Source: Adenophora triphylla var. japonica (Eukaryota; Streptophyta; Magnoliopsida; Asterales; Campanulaceae). From it: a DNA stretch of 64,000 bases. The number at the start of each line of letters is the position of its first letter. Position 1 is the first letter of the stretch. Where the stretch lies: positions 186,001-250,000 of the forward strand of contig JAFEMH010003606.1 in assembly GCA_022495995.1 (NCBI GenBank). Reading direction: 5' to 3'. A program made the position numbers and the translations under genes. The notes under the pieces are model-generated. The model saw nothing but the letters and a program-made list of their open reading frames with translations, ran no database searches and was not told the origin of the DNA. Below are positions 12,480 to 22,204 of the stretch, piece by piece.

Positions 12480-13364
12480 ATGCATAATTATGGCATTTAT
12501 GAGTCGTGTATTTATTGTGGATTATACTCTCATGCTTCATATGAGTGTCCTTCGAGGATATTTTCTCTTGAGTGTTATCCACAGGTACAAGAGGGGAGTC
12601 CCTTCCATTCTCAAAGTCATGGATGGAACAGTTATGAGCCACATTACCATGAGCCTTCTCATCCTCAACTTGAAAAGCAACCATGGGAGGAAGCTATAGA
12701 AAGATATAAGGAGGAAAATCGTCAACAACAACAACGATTAGATGCAACCATGGATAGGTTGGGAGCTCACGTGACTAAAATACTAGAGGCATTGAGGGGT
12801 TGGGGGCAAGATACAAGTTCGGTACCTCCGAAACAATATGAATGGGAGGATGATTCCGATTGTGACGAACTTTCAACTCTCTCTCCGTCTGCTACCAATG
12901 TTATTGTAGTTGTTGATGATGATGAACAGAGTGGGTCGACTGAGGAGGTAGAGAAAACATGGCATGACCAAGTGTGTGATGAAATTGAGTTGGCCCTATA
13001 TGGGGTGGAAGAGAAATTTAAAGATGATGGGGACGTGATTGTTGATGAGGTTGGGCCCGACCAAATTGACGAACAATCCCTCAAAGAAGATCTTCTCTAC
13101 CCCATTAAAAGTGTGAAAGTCTCCTTCATTCTTGTACCTCCCCCTGTTTGTGAGGGTGAAGAAAGTGGCAAAAAGTTGGAAGAGGAAAAGCCTAAAAAGA
13201 TGAAATGTCAAAAATTTCCTTGGGCACTAAATGGTCATATATCAAAGGGAATATTTATGGGGCTAAAACTGAAAGTGAAGACCCGCGAGACGGTGAAGTG
13301 GGCAAAAGGGAGAAAGGTGAAGGTTAAAGACAAACTTGGCATCGGTCTAGCTAAACGACCTTAA
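12480..13364 (+). CDS. Gag-like protein, copy 2
   Basis: 294 aa from ATG 12480, nearly identical to the frame at 8662 (a handful of substitutions, for example H to D in EKTWHDQ). The CCHC knuckle and acidic middle are intact. Downstream the internal region is cut off at about 13528, so no polypurine tract or closing LTR follows. Confidence 0.6.
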   Translation: MHNYGIYESCIYCGLYSHASYECPSRIFSLECYPQVQEGSPFHSQSHGWNSYEPHYHEPSHPQLEKQPWEEAIERYKEENRQQQQRLDATMDRLGAHVTKILEALRGWGQDTSSVPPKQYEWEDDSDCDELSTLSPSATNVIVVVDDDEQSGSTEEVEKTWHDQVCDEIELALYGVEEKFKDDGDVIVDEVGPDQIDEQSLKEDLLYPIKSVKVSFILVPPPVCEGEESGKKLEEEKPKKMKCQKFPWALNGHISKGIFMGLKLKVKTRETVKWAKGRKVKVKDKLGIGLAKRP

Positions 13365-13524
13365 ACAAAGCGCTAGTTGGGAGGCACCCCAACATGGTAT
13401 GACTTTACTTGCTTTTTGTTTTTAAATTTCCCGTCTTTTATGTTATGTCTTTTACTTTTCATCCCCCCCCTCCCCGAATTTGAGTTTTGCTTTCTTTTGA
13501 TTTTTAGGCCATGAGGACATAGCA

Positions 13525-14233
13525 CTAATGATAATATTTAATTGTCTTATGTTTCATTTTTGTAAAAAAAAAAATGTACATTATAATTTAGAGAATCTTG
13601 GTGTATATTTCTAATTTAAAATAAGATTTATTTTCACATTTATCATCATACTTTACTCAATTCAATTTAGCTGTTAGTACTAACATTTTCACACATAAAT
13701 ATTTTTGACAAATTACGTTTTTGTCCCTAAAGTAAGGCTAGGCAAAAGAACCGTGAAACTGGACCGGATCAATAGAACTGATTGAGATCAATAAAAATTG
13801 GACTAAATTAATAATATTGGTCTCATTCTGATTCCAATTTCTATGAAACCAATTATTTGATTTGGTTCTAATTTTGAAAAAAATATACACGATCATATAT
13901 CGAATCGGACTGATTATTTATATTATATATATATACTTATCTATAATTTTCAAAATTCAAAATTTCTTAAAGCTCAACGCTAAGTCATTCTATAAAAAAA
14001 AAAAAAAAGAGCTTAAGTCATTTAGCTAGTAAACCTTCATTTTTTTTCTTATGTAATGGTTAAGTTTGAAGTGAACAACTAAATAATGTTTACAATTCTA
14101 TGTTATTTGAATATTAAATGTATGTGACCACTTTTTTTAGTTTAATTTTTGTTGTTAGCATAACTAATGATAATATTTAATTGTCTTAAGTTTCATTTTT
14201 GTAAAAAAAAATGTACATTATAATTTAGAGAAT
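13525..14233. repeat. Pair of ~70-bp direct repeats around a 570-bp AT-rich segment
   Basis: The string taatgataatatttaattg and the following ~50 bp, ending tttagagaatc, occur at about 13526-13594 and 14164-14233. The left copy touches the truncated gag element. The segment between them contains a short TA run (13924-13935) which is hugely expanded in unit 2. No gene is seen. Confidence 0.65.
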
Positions 14234-14472
14234 CGACGAAATCGAATCGAATCGGATCACCGAAACCTAACCAATGATATTGATCTAATCCTAATCCTAA
14301 CCCTTGCACATAAGCGAAAAATTGGTTTGTTCTTGATGCTATCAAAAATCGAGTTTCGACAAGAGCATCCACGTAACGTCCACGAAGGATGAAATCTAGT
14401 TGAGTTCTCCAATGGCCTACACAAAGAGCATCGTAAGCTAAGCCGGGGGCTTCTTCGGCTAAAGCCCCCCGG

Positions 14473-15206
14473 TGTAAGAGTAAGAATTCTGGTGATTTAA
14501 ACTGATAATCTAGAGAGAGAGAAAGCTTGAGGATAGAGAAAACACAACATACCTCTCTCTAGGAAGAACTCTCCTATTTATATCCTTGCACATGATAAGC
14601 CATATGATAAGTTGACACGCTGATCATGATAAGTTGAATGACATATAGGATCATCATGAGAAGTAGGTGATAAGGAGGCTTGATCTGACTCCTACACCAA
14701 CTCACGCCAACCTTTGGCCGAATAAACTGGATACTCAGTGGTTTTGGGGGCTCAATTACATGATGGCTCCTGACCACATTTAATGTCCCATTTAATGCTG
14801 TCATTTCTAATTTAATGTTGTCCTTTCTCATTTAATGTTGTACTTTCTGTCAGAGATGATCTCCTATTATCGTATGCCAGATACCTATCTCACCCAACTA
14901 GGCGCGAGGCTATACTTGGTTTACCGCATGGCATAATCGTATATTTATAGCGAGATGCATGTCCGTGTGGGGTATGTATCTCGCCAAACTTTCCTCTGAC
15001 CGTCGACTATCCTTCAATATCAATTGTCTCGCTTCAAGGCCTTTAGGTAGGAAATAGGAATGTGGGGCCTACTTCTGTTTGACTCCAACGCTGACGTTGA
15101 CTGTTAGGGTTGACTTCTTCCATGTAGGCGGTCATTTCCTCGCTGAGTCACTCATGGTCTCCATATTTTGGCTGACACGTGAATTTAATTTTATTTATTC
15201 ACATCA
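14473..15206 (-). mobile_element. Probable solo LTR
   Basis: On the minus strand the piece starts TGATGTGAATAAATAA, has a cacgtgtcagcc box soon after, a ggatataaatagg TATA-like box near 14574-14586, and ends ctcttaca. TG...CA ends and promoter-like layout suggest an LTR. I could not find a clean target duplication, so the borders are tentative. A GC-rich hairpin abuts it at 14443-14472. The unit 2 copy is at 37113-37846. Confidence 0.4.
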
Positions 15207-15307
15207 GTTCTCATTTTACTTTTGATAATTGAAGCATTTTAGAAACGCTAGCTAAAATCGGAAAAGCCGCTCTGTAACAGAACAACGAACATCACTCCTC
15301 CCTCCTT

Positions 15308-15315
15308 AAACCCTA
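15308..15315 (+). promoter_or_regulatory. Telo-box upstream of Mpp10 copy B
   Basis: AAACCCTA is the telo-box core found in promoters of many plant ribosomal-protein and ribosome-biogenesis genes. Without the MITE inserted just after it (15320-16084), it would lie about 50 bases before the Mpp10 ATG. The same motif is at 37948-37955 before copy C. Confidence 0.5.
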
Positions 15316-15319
15316 TTAA

Positions 15320-16084
15320 GGGTCCGCTCCCGAGTTTTAGATGGAGAGAAAGGAAAGGAAGAGGAGGGAAGAGAAGAGAAAAGAAGAGAAGGGAAGTGAA
15401 TTCAATATTTCCCTTTAGTGCTCTCGAGTTTAGAAAGGAAAGTGAAGGAAATTTTTTTAAATTACACTTGTACCCTTAATAAAAGAAGAAGAAAATTATA
15501 TTTGAGGGTAAAGTAGGTATTTCAAGAAGGAAAGTTAATGAAATTTTCTTTCCTTTCACTTTCTTCCACTTTTGGGAGGAAATGAAAATGTTAAAAAATT
15601 TCCTCCCCCTTTCCTCCCACTTTTCTCCTAACAAAATTAGGGAGCACATCAAAGGAGGAAAGTTTTTTTTTTTTTTTTACTTCCTTTCATTTCCTTCCTT
15701 TCTCTCCTATTTTAATTTCGGGAGCACACCAAAGAAAAGAAAGGAAGTGGAAGGAAATTTTTAAAAATTTCCTTTCAAGTTGTGCTCCCGAGTTGTACAT
15801 GGAAGGAAGGGAAAGAAAAAGGGAGGAAAACATTTGAAATTTTCCTTTCTTTCACTTCCTTTCAAAAGTGGAAGGAAGTGGAAGGAAAGAAAATTTCATT
15901 AAACATATTTATTGATATATCTATTTTGCTTCTCAAATATAATTTTCCTCTTCTTTCATTAAGGGTAAAAATATAATTTAAATTCTTTTCCTTCATCTTC
16001 CTTCCTAAACTAGGAAGCACTTAAATGAAATGTTAAATTCCCTCCTCTTCTCTTCCTCTCCTCTAACAACTCGGTAGCGGACCG
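15320..16084. mobile_element. Nested Harbinger-like MITEs in the Mpp10 promoter
   Basis: The outer element starts GGGTCCGCTCCCGAG and ends CTCGGTAGCGGACCG, flanked by TAA on both sides (Tourist/PIF-Harbinger style). Inside are further repeats with GTGCTCTCGAGTTTAG / gggagcac and GTGCTCCCGAGTT / aggaagcac ends, for example about 15419-15645 and 15784-16020. One strand is purine-rich in the left half and pyrimidine-rich in the right half of each repeat. No coding capacity. Confidence 0.65.
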
Positions 16085-16245
16085 TAAACCTTGTAGCGCC
16101 TTCAACCCAACCACCAATTCGCCATCGCCCATGGCGAGCTCGGTCGATGGAATAGACGCCCTCCACCTTCTAAAATCAACCGATCCTCCGCTCTATCTCT
16201 CACCTTCACCTGACCTTTCTCAAGCCGCCCGATTAGCTTCCCAGA

Positions 16246-16491
16246 GGGTCCGTTCCCGAATCTAAAAATGGAGGAAAAGAAAAGGAAAAGGGAGAAAATG
16301 CGGGAGAATTTCCTCCCTAATGGTGCTTCTGAGTTTTTTTGAAGGAGGGAAAGGAAATGGGCGGAAATGGGAGAAATGGTCCTTCCATTTCCCCCGTGTG
16401 TGGGCGGAAATGGGAGGATTGAAATGTTCCGCCATTTCCTCACCCTCCCTTCCCTTTCCTTTCTCTCCCTAAAATACTCGGGAGCTGACCC
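16246..16491. mobile_element. Harbinger-like MITE inside Mpp10 exon 1
   Basis: 246 bp, ends GGGTCCGTTCCCGA and TCGGGAGCTGACCC, flanked by AGA on both sides (3-bp duplication; the empty site reads tcccagaatctc). With the duplication it adds 249 bases, a multiple of three, but brings an in-frame TAA at 16263-16265. It also offers GT at 16248 and a pyrimidine-rich tract before AG at 16493. Confidence 0.7.
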
Positions 16492-19400
16492 AGAATCTCT
16501 TCGCTTCCCTCAAGCCCTTCACTCAGAAATCTCCCTTTGACCGTCTCCTCGTTGATGGGTTCGACGCAGAACAAATCTGGCAGCAAATTGACCTCCGAAC
16601 TCAGCCGCTCATCTCAACCCTCCGTAGGGAAGTGAAGAAACTCGAGAAGAATCCTGAAGAACTCTTGAAGCTTTTTGGGGAAGTCGGCGCTGGCAAGCAA
16701 GATAAGGTAGACAAGGCAAAGGCAGTCGAAAAATTTGACGATGGGGTTGAAGACTTAGACTTAGACGATGACTTGGAGGATTTCAATGAGGAGGAAGAGG
16801 AAGAAGAGGAGAGTGAAAATGAGGGGGAGGAGGATGAAGGAAATAGGGGAAATGAGGGGGAGGACGGTATCGGTGTCGAAGATAGGTTCTTGAAGATAAA
16901 TGAATTACAGGAGTATTTAGAGGATGATGAAGCTAAAGAGTATGGTTCAACAAAGAAAAAGATTGTCAAAAGAGATTCAAATGAGGATGGTGATGACGAT
17001 GAAGATGGCGAGGATGATGATGATGACGAGGCGAGGATATTCATTTTGCAGTTATTGTTTTGTTGCAATGGTTCAGTTAACTGATTTCATGTACAAAGTA
17101 TAAACTAGATGGTTGAACATAGTCAGTTTGTAAATTGGTTGATTGTCTTGATAAAAAGATGTTCTTGCAGTTATTTAAACAATTGAACCTGCTTTTGCAG
17201 TTTGGGCTCGAAGACGATGAAGAAGATGAGGAAGATGCAAGGTGCTGTTTTCTGTTCTTTCATACGATTATTTATCATTTTTCTTAAAATAGTAGTACTA
17301 TCAATGTAAGTAGCTTTTTCAACATGTAGTTTATCAACATAAGAGGTTTTTCAGGATGGAAAAGTGCAGAATAGATTATTGTTGTTAATTTCAATCGGGT
17401 GTTGGGAGGATCTAAGGAACAATGGACTTGTATGCTGTGTAACCTTACCTTGCCTGTTATCTCAACATCTTGATATTATCTGATACCACTGTAAAAGATA
17501 TAGACAATCAGCATAATGTTTTACAACTTTCTTGGTTGCAGTTTGAAGTCCATGTTTTAAAGGGCCTGATTGTATGTGTGTAGATATGAGGACTTCTTTG
17601 GTGATAAAAAGAAAGATAAGAGTAGAAGACCTTACGGTGCTAATAAAGTCGATAATAAACTTGATAAAAAGAGGAGACCTAAATGGATTCGGGAAGTTAA
17701 TGATTCAGACGCTGGTGATGAAAAAGACGATGAAATGACTGGTAGAAAATCTAAACCGGTTGAAGGATCTGATGGTTCAGACCCAATTGATGAAGAAGCT
17801 GATGAGATAGATGCTGATAATCAGGTAGTGTGATGCTTCTACTAGATGTACAGATTGTGCGCTGTCTTCTACTGATATTGTTAGTTCATTTATTGAAGCT
17901 TGATTATTTTCTTTCTATTACTTTTACAGAAGAATGAAACTCTTTCAACCCATGAGAAGAATCTTCAGAAACAGCGTTCCAAAATAGAGGAAATGGAGAA
18001 AGCAAACATGGAACCAAAAACGTGGACCATGCAGGGGGAGGTAACATTCCTTCTCTGATTATATGACTAGATAATAAGTTCTTCTAGTTCCCCAATTGTT
18101 TGTCGATTTGGGATTGAACTGATGTTGAAACATACAACTTCAAAGTTGGATTAATGGATTTGGTAACAGGTAACTGCTGCTAAAAGGCCAAAGGATAGTG
18201 CATTAGAGGCTGTTCTCGATTATCAACGCAATGTGAAAGCAGCGCCTGTGATAACGGAGGAAGTTACTGAATCACTTGAAGATCTTATTCAGAAACGGAT
18301 TTCTGAGGTGACCCTTTTCTCCTTTTCAATATGAACTTCCCTATTTGAAGTGCATTATTGAATTTCATGTTTCTATGATCTATCTCATCAGTTCCGGTCT
18401 TGTTGGTTCGTCATTTTACAAGGTTTATCCTGTTGTCTATATCACGCATCTTTGAATCAACTTGAGATAAGCTGATGTAGTTAGCTTCTGTATCGCGTGT
18501 AAATGTCACTGACCATGCGTCGATGCACTTCTTCCATCTACAAGGTCTTCCAGTACTATCATTACATTAATTTAAATCTATAGGTAAATGCCTCGTGGAA
18601 AGTATAAAACTGGCTTGTTCAAACTATGTTCGAAAAGTGCTCCCCAAATTCTAATGTCCTGAAAAAACTCAATTTTGTAGTGTGCTTCCCAGCTAGAATC
18701 GATCCTCTTTGGCATTCTATGAAATGGGTCATGAGGTCTACGATCGAATCAATTATATTTCATATCATGCTATTAAATGTAACAGTATGTAGGCGCTTTA
18801 ACGTATTCTTGTTCTTCAAAACCATCCCTTGAGCTCTCTCTGACGATCAATGTGTGTACTGAATATTGTCAGGGGAATTTCGATGATATTCACAGAGCAC
18901 CTAGTTTACCTTCGAAGGCACCAAGAGAAGTGAAGGAGTTGGTAAGAAAATTAGTCCAAAACAAGTTCCATCTATTTCCTGTTATGTTTGACTTCCCAAC
19001 TGTAATAGCAGGCAATGATGTTTCTGTATCTTTGGTTTAAATGCAGGATGGAAATAAGAGTAAGAAGGGCCTTGGTGAAATTTATGCGGTTAGTATTTCC
19101 TACTTGATATCTATCCTCAAATCCTGTAAGTTTTTTTGGTTTCTTTCTGTGTTATTGATTAGGCTTTTCGCTTCATGGAACTTCTTCAGGGATTCACAAC
19201 CAGTAACCATGTATATTATGTTAATACTAACTTTCACCATTAGTTGTTGGGGTACAACAATCCAAAGTTCGAGCTTTCCCCCAAAGGCTAGTTTACCTAG
19301 CTAGTGGTACCGGTCACATTTCGTGCCTGAAACCTTTTGGTGCATCTCAACCATTTGCCCTAGGGTGTACAGAGTGATGATTCCAGATAAAACCATTATT

Positions 19401-20108
19401 GTAACACCTGGGCCCCTGACAACCAACATCAATTATCACTAATCCTAATTAGCAATCTTTATAACGGCACACATTAATGTACTGTTAAGTTTGAATTATT
19501 TAATTGATCGCTGGTTGTAATGCTAGATCGTAATCTGTTCAAATTACACATATTTATTACTATTTTTATTTTATTTTGAACAAACCGAAATGGAAAGTAG
19601 GACAACTTTTTTGGGATGGAAGGAGTGGAATGATTTTCTCAGCTGTGCTTTTAATATGCTGCGTGCACTCAAAAGTTTTTCTCCTTGTACTACTTCAGGA
19701 TGAGTATGTTCAGAAGACTGGCCTTGTTTCAGCAGCATTGTCCTTCTCAGATGAGCAGAAAAAGGAGGTACATTTTTTAATGCTTGGCGTACTACTTCCC
19801 TGCATTGCCTTGGTACCTTTTATGTAGCATGGAATCTCCTCACACATCTTACTTTTCCAGGCAAGTGTTGTGTTCAAGAGACTTTGCTTGAAGTTGGATG
19901 CATTGTCTCACTTCCACTTTACCCCTAAACCGGTATGCCTCCCTTTGAATATCCATTCAAATTGTTTGCTGCTAATACTTACTTGGCCTTCTAGTTATTC
20001 CTTATTGTACTTATCTGTAATTTATGAATATGAACAGGTTATTGAAGATATGTCCATACAAGTAAATGTACCTGCCTTGGCTATGGAAGAGGTAACTTCT
20101 AAATCATA

Positions 20109-20362
20109 CTCCCTCCGTCCCACCTCAATAGACTGCCCAAAATGGGAAAAATTTATACTATTCCTCCCACTCATTCTCTCTTCTACTTTACTTTTATACT
20201 CACAAGTCACAACACCATTCAACTTACTATTCCTCCAACTCATTCTCTCTACTATTTTACTTTTCATACTCACAAACACCTCCTCACACTAATTCTCTCT
20301 CATTCTTTTCCTTAAATCTCGTGCCCAATTTTTTGGTATCCATTCACGTGGGACGGTGGGGG
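20109..20362. mobile_element. Stowaway-like MITE, Mpp10 copy B intron 10
   Basis: Same element as at 1662-1916, with TA on both sides. Its presence in all three copies dates it before the duplications. Confidence 0.75.
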
Positions 20363-20494
20363 TATTGCATTATCCTTCAGGCCGCTTTACTTTGGCTATT
20401 AATGTAATGGTACTGGTCCTGTATTTATTCACAGTTCTCATAACAACTTGTGTGTTGCTTGCGGATATAGATTGCACCTCTAGCGGTCTCTGAC

Positions 20495-20771
20495 TGATAA
20501 AAGTTGAAATAAAGATGAGCTTAGAGAGAGAGAATGTTGTTCAGAGAGAACTTCATAAGAGAAAAATGATATTGTATTTTTCCAATCTGTACAAACATGA
20601 ATTATATACTCAGCTCTAACAAACTCTCTACTGACTTTTCTAACAAACTCTAACAACCAGAGCTAACAAAGAGAACTAACTATCAGCTATTAAGTTACAC
20701 TTGAGTCCTTTATACTTTCCTCTTTATTTACATCACACCCTGTACTCGAAGATTGGTTATATACATTAACA
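20495..20771 (-). repeat. 3' LTR of the copia element
   Basis: 277 bp, TG...CA, next to the G-rich polypurine tract. It differs from the partner LTR by one base (A against G near 20510). Confidence 0.93.
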
Positions 20772-21995
20772 TCCCCCCCCCCCCAAGTTGATAGGTCGAA
20801 AAAGATCAAAGACCTGCAACTTGGACAAGAATTGAGCAATCTTTTCTGCTGACAGAGGCTTAGTAAAGATGTCAGCTGGTTGATCTTGAGTAGATATATG
20901 AAAAGTCTGAATAATGCCCTTAGAAATCTTCTCCCTAATCAAATGACAATCAAGTTCCACATGTTTCGTTCTTTCATGGAAGACTGGATTAGCAGCCAAT
21001 TGTAGAGCAGACTTATTATCACACATCAAAGGAACTGGAGTAAGCCCTGAAATTTTAAGATCAAGCAAGAGAGATAAAAGCCAGATGATTTCACAGCTTG
21101 TATTTGCCAAAGCCCTATACTCTGCCTCTGCACTAGACCTAGAGATTGTAGTCTGTTTCTTACATTTCCAAGAAATAAGAGAAGATCCAAGTAGCACACA
21201 ATACCCTGTAATTGACCGACGAGTAGAGGGACATGAAGCCCAATCAGCATCACTATAGGCAGTCAAGGTCAGAGGAGATGACGAAGCAAATAACAATCCT
21301 TGACCAGGGGCTCCTTTAAGATACTTAACCAACTTCATAGCAGCCTCAAGATGAGGAACTCTGGGATTTGCCATGAATTGACTAAGGATATGAACAGCAT
21401 AGGATATGTCAGGCCTAGTGATGGTAAGATAAATAAGCCGACCAACTAGCCTTCTATAACCACCAGCATTCTCAACAGGCTCCCCTCTATCTGCAGATAA
21501 ACCATGATGTTGAGCCATAGGAATAGTGGAAGGTTTGCAACCTTGAAGCCCAGTATCTCTGAGAATGTCGAGAGTATATTTTCTTTGATGTAGACAGATG
21601 CCCTTAGTGGATCTAGCCACCTCCAAGCCTAGAAAGAATCTCAAGCTCCCTAAATCCTTTATCTTAAACTGAGTTTGCAGAAATGCCTTAACAGAGTTAA
21701 TAGCAGTAACATCATTCCCAGTTATTACCAAGTCATCTACATAAACTAACAAAGCAGTAAACGAAGAATCTTTGGAGAGAGTAAAGAGAGAATGATCATT
21801 CTGAGAAGCTATAAACCCAAAGGAGAGAAGTGCTTGAGAAAACTTATGATACCACTGCCTTGGTGCTTGCTTTAGACCATACAAAGATTTGATCAATTTG
21901 CAAACAACAGGTGAAGAAGAAGAATTCTTGAGAGAGGCAGGTATCACACACAGTGGAACATCCATATAAACTTCCTCATTTAAGTCACCATGCAA
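20766..21995 (-). CDS. Copia reverse transcriptase (C-terminal part) and RNase H
   Basis: The open frame of about 409 codons starts inside the RT domain after HGDLNEEVYMDVPL. It shows KSLYGLKQAPRQWY, the catalytic YVDDLVITGND, KDLGSLRFFLGLEVA, then RNase H signatures (YSDADWASCPSTRRS, SRSSAEAEYRALA). The first listed codon is TTG at 21995, so this is not a true start: it is the continuation of the polyprotein after a cluster of frameshifts at 21996-22204. The enzyme copies element RNA into DNA in the cytoplasmic particle (family knowledge). Confidence 0.9.
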   Translation of the reverse strand: MHGDLNEEVYMDVPLCVIPASLKNSSSSPVVCKLIKSLYGLKQAPRQWYHKFSQALLSFGFIASQNDHSLFTLSKDSSFTALLVYVDDLVITGNDVTAINSVKAFLQTQFKIKDLGSLRFFLGLEVARSTKGICLHQRKYTLDILRDTGLQGCKPSTIPMAQHHGLSADRGEPVENAGGYRRLVGRLIYLTITRPDISYAVHILSQFMANPRVPHLEAAMKLVKYLKGAPGQGLLFASSSPLTLTAYSDADWASCPSTRRSITGYCVLLGSSLISWKCKKQTTISRSSAEAEYRALANTSCEIIWLLSLLLDLKISGLTPVPLMCDNKSALQLAANPVFHERTKHVELDCHLIREKISKGIIQTFHISTQDQPADIFTKPLSAEKIAQFLSKLQVFDLFRPINLGGGGC

Positions 21996-22204
21996 AATGC
22001 ATTAGTGACATCCATTTGCATGAGAGACCAATCTTTAGCATTGCGGCTGACCCAATAAGGTTCTGACGGTGGTCATTTTTGCCACAGGGCAAAAGTCTCA
22101 AAATAATCAAGGCCCTCGGTTTGAGTAAAACCCCTTGCCACTAATCGGCTTTATACTTATCCAAAGAACCATCGGCGTTAAGCTTGATTTTGTATATCCA
22201 CTTA
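21996..22204 (-). pseudogene. Frameshifted N-terminal RT segment of the copia element
   Basis: Between the two long frames, conserved RT pieces are readable but in shifting frames: KWIYKIKLNADGSLDKYKA, then TQTEGLDYFETF, then PVAKMTTVRTL, then DWSLMQMDVTNAF. About five single-base length changes are needed, each at a short run of G, C or T. No such damage is seen in the neighbouring 2.8 kb or 1.2 kb. Confidence 0.75.

Larger units (their letters stand above)
7202..13528 (+). mobile_element. Non-autonomous Ty3-like gag-only element, LTR-internal-LTR-internal (truncated)
   Basis: LTR 7202-8541 (TGATGGATAT ... TTAACCCA) is followed by a tRNA-Asp primer site, a gag-like frame, about 1.5 kb without pol, a polypurine stretch (gataggtttgggggta, 11005-11020), and a second LTR at 11023-12359. 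A second primer site and a second gag-like frame then follow directly, ending abruptly near 13528. The tRNA-Asp primer site and the gggacgagcaaaag..tttggggg block are typical of the Athila/Tat branch of plant Ty3 elements. No protease, RT or integrase is present, so mobility would depend on a helper. The double structure looks like LTR-LTR recombination. Confidence 0.75.

Noticed and set aside
14574..14831. 85-codon minus frame kept in units 1 and 2
   Set aside because: It lies inside the probable solo LTR and two recent copies are not evidence of selection.
16601..17068. 155-residue Ser-rich frame on the minus strand
   Set aside because: It is the shadow of the acidic Mpp10 exon on the other strand.
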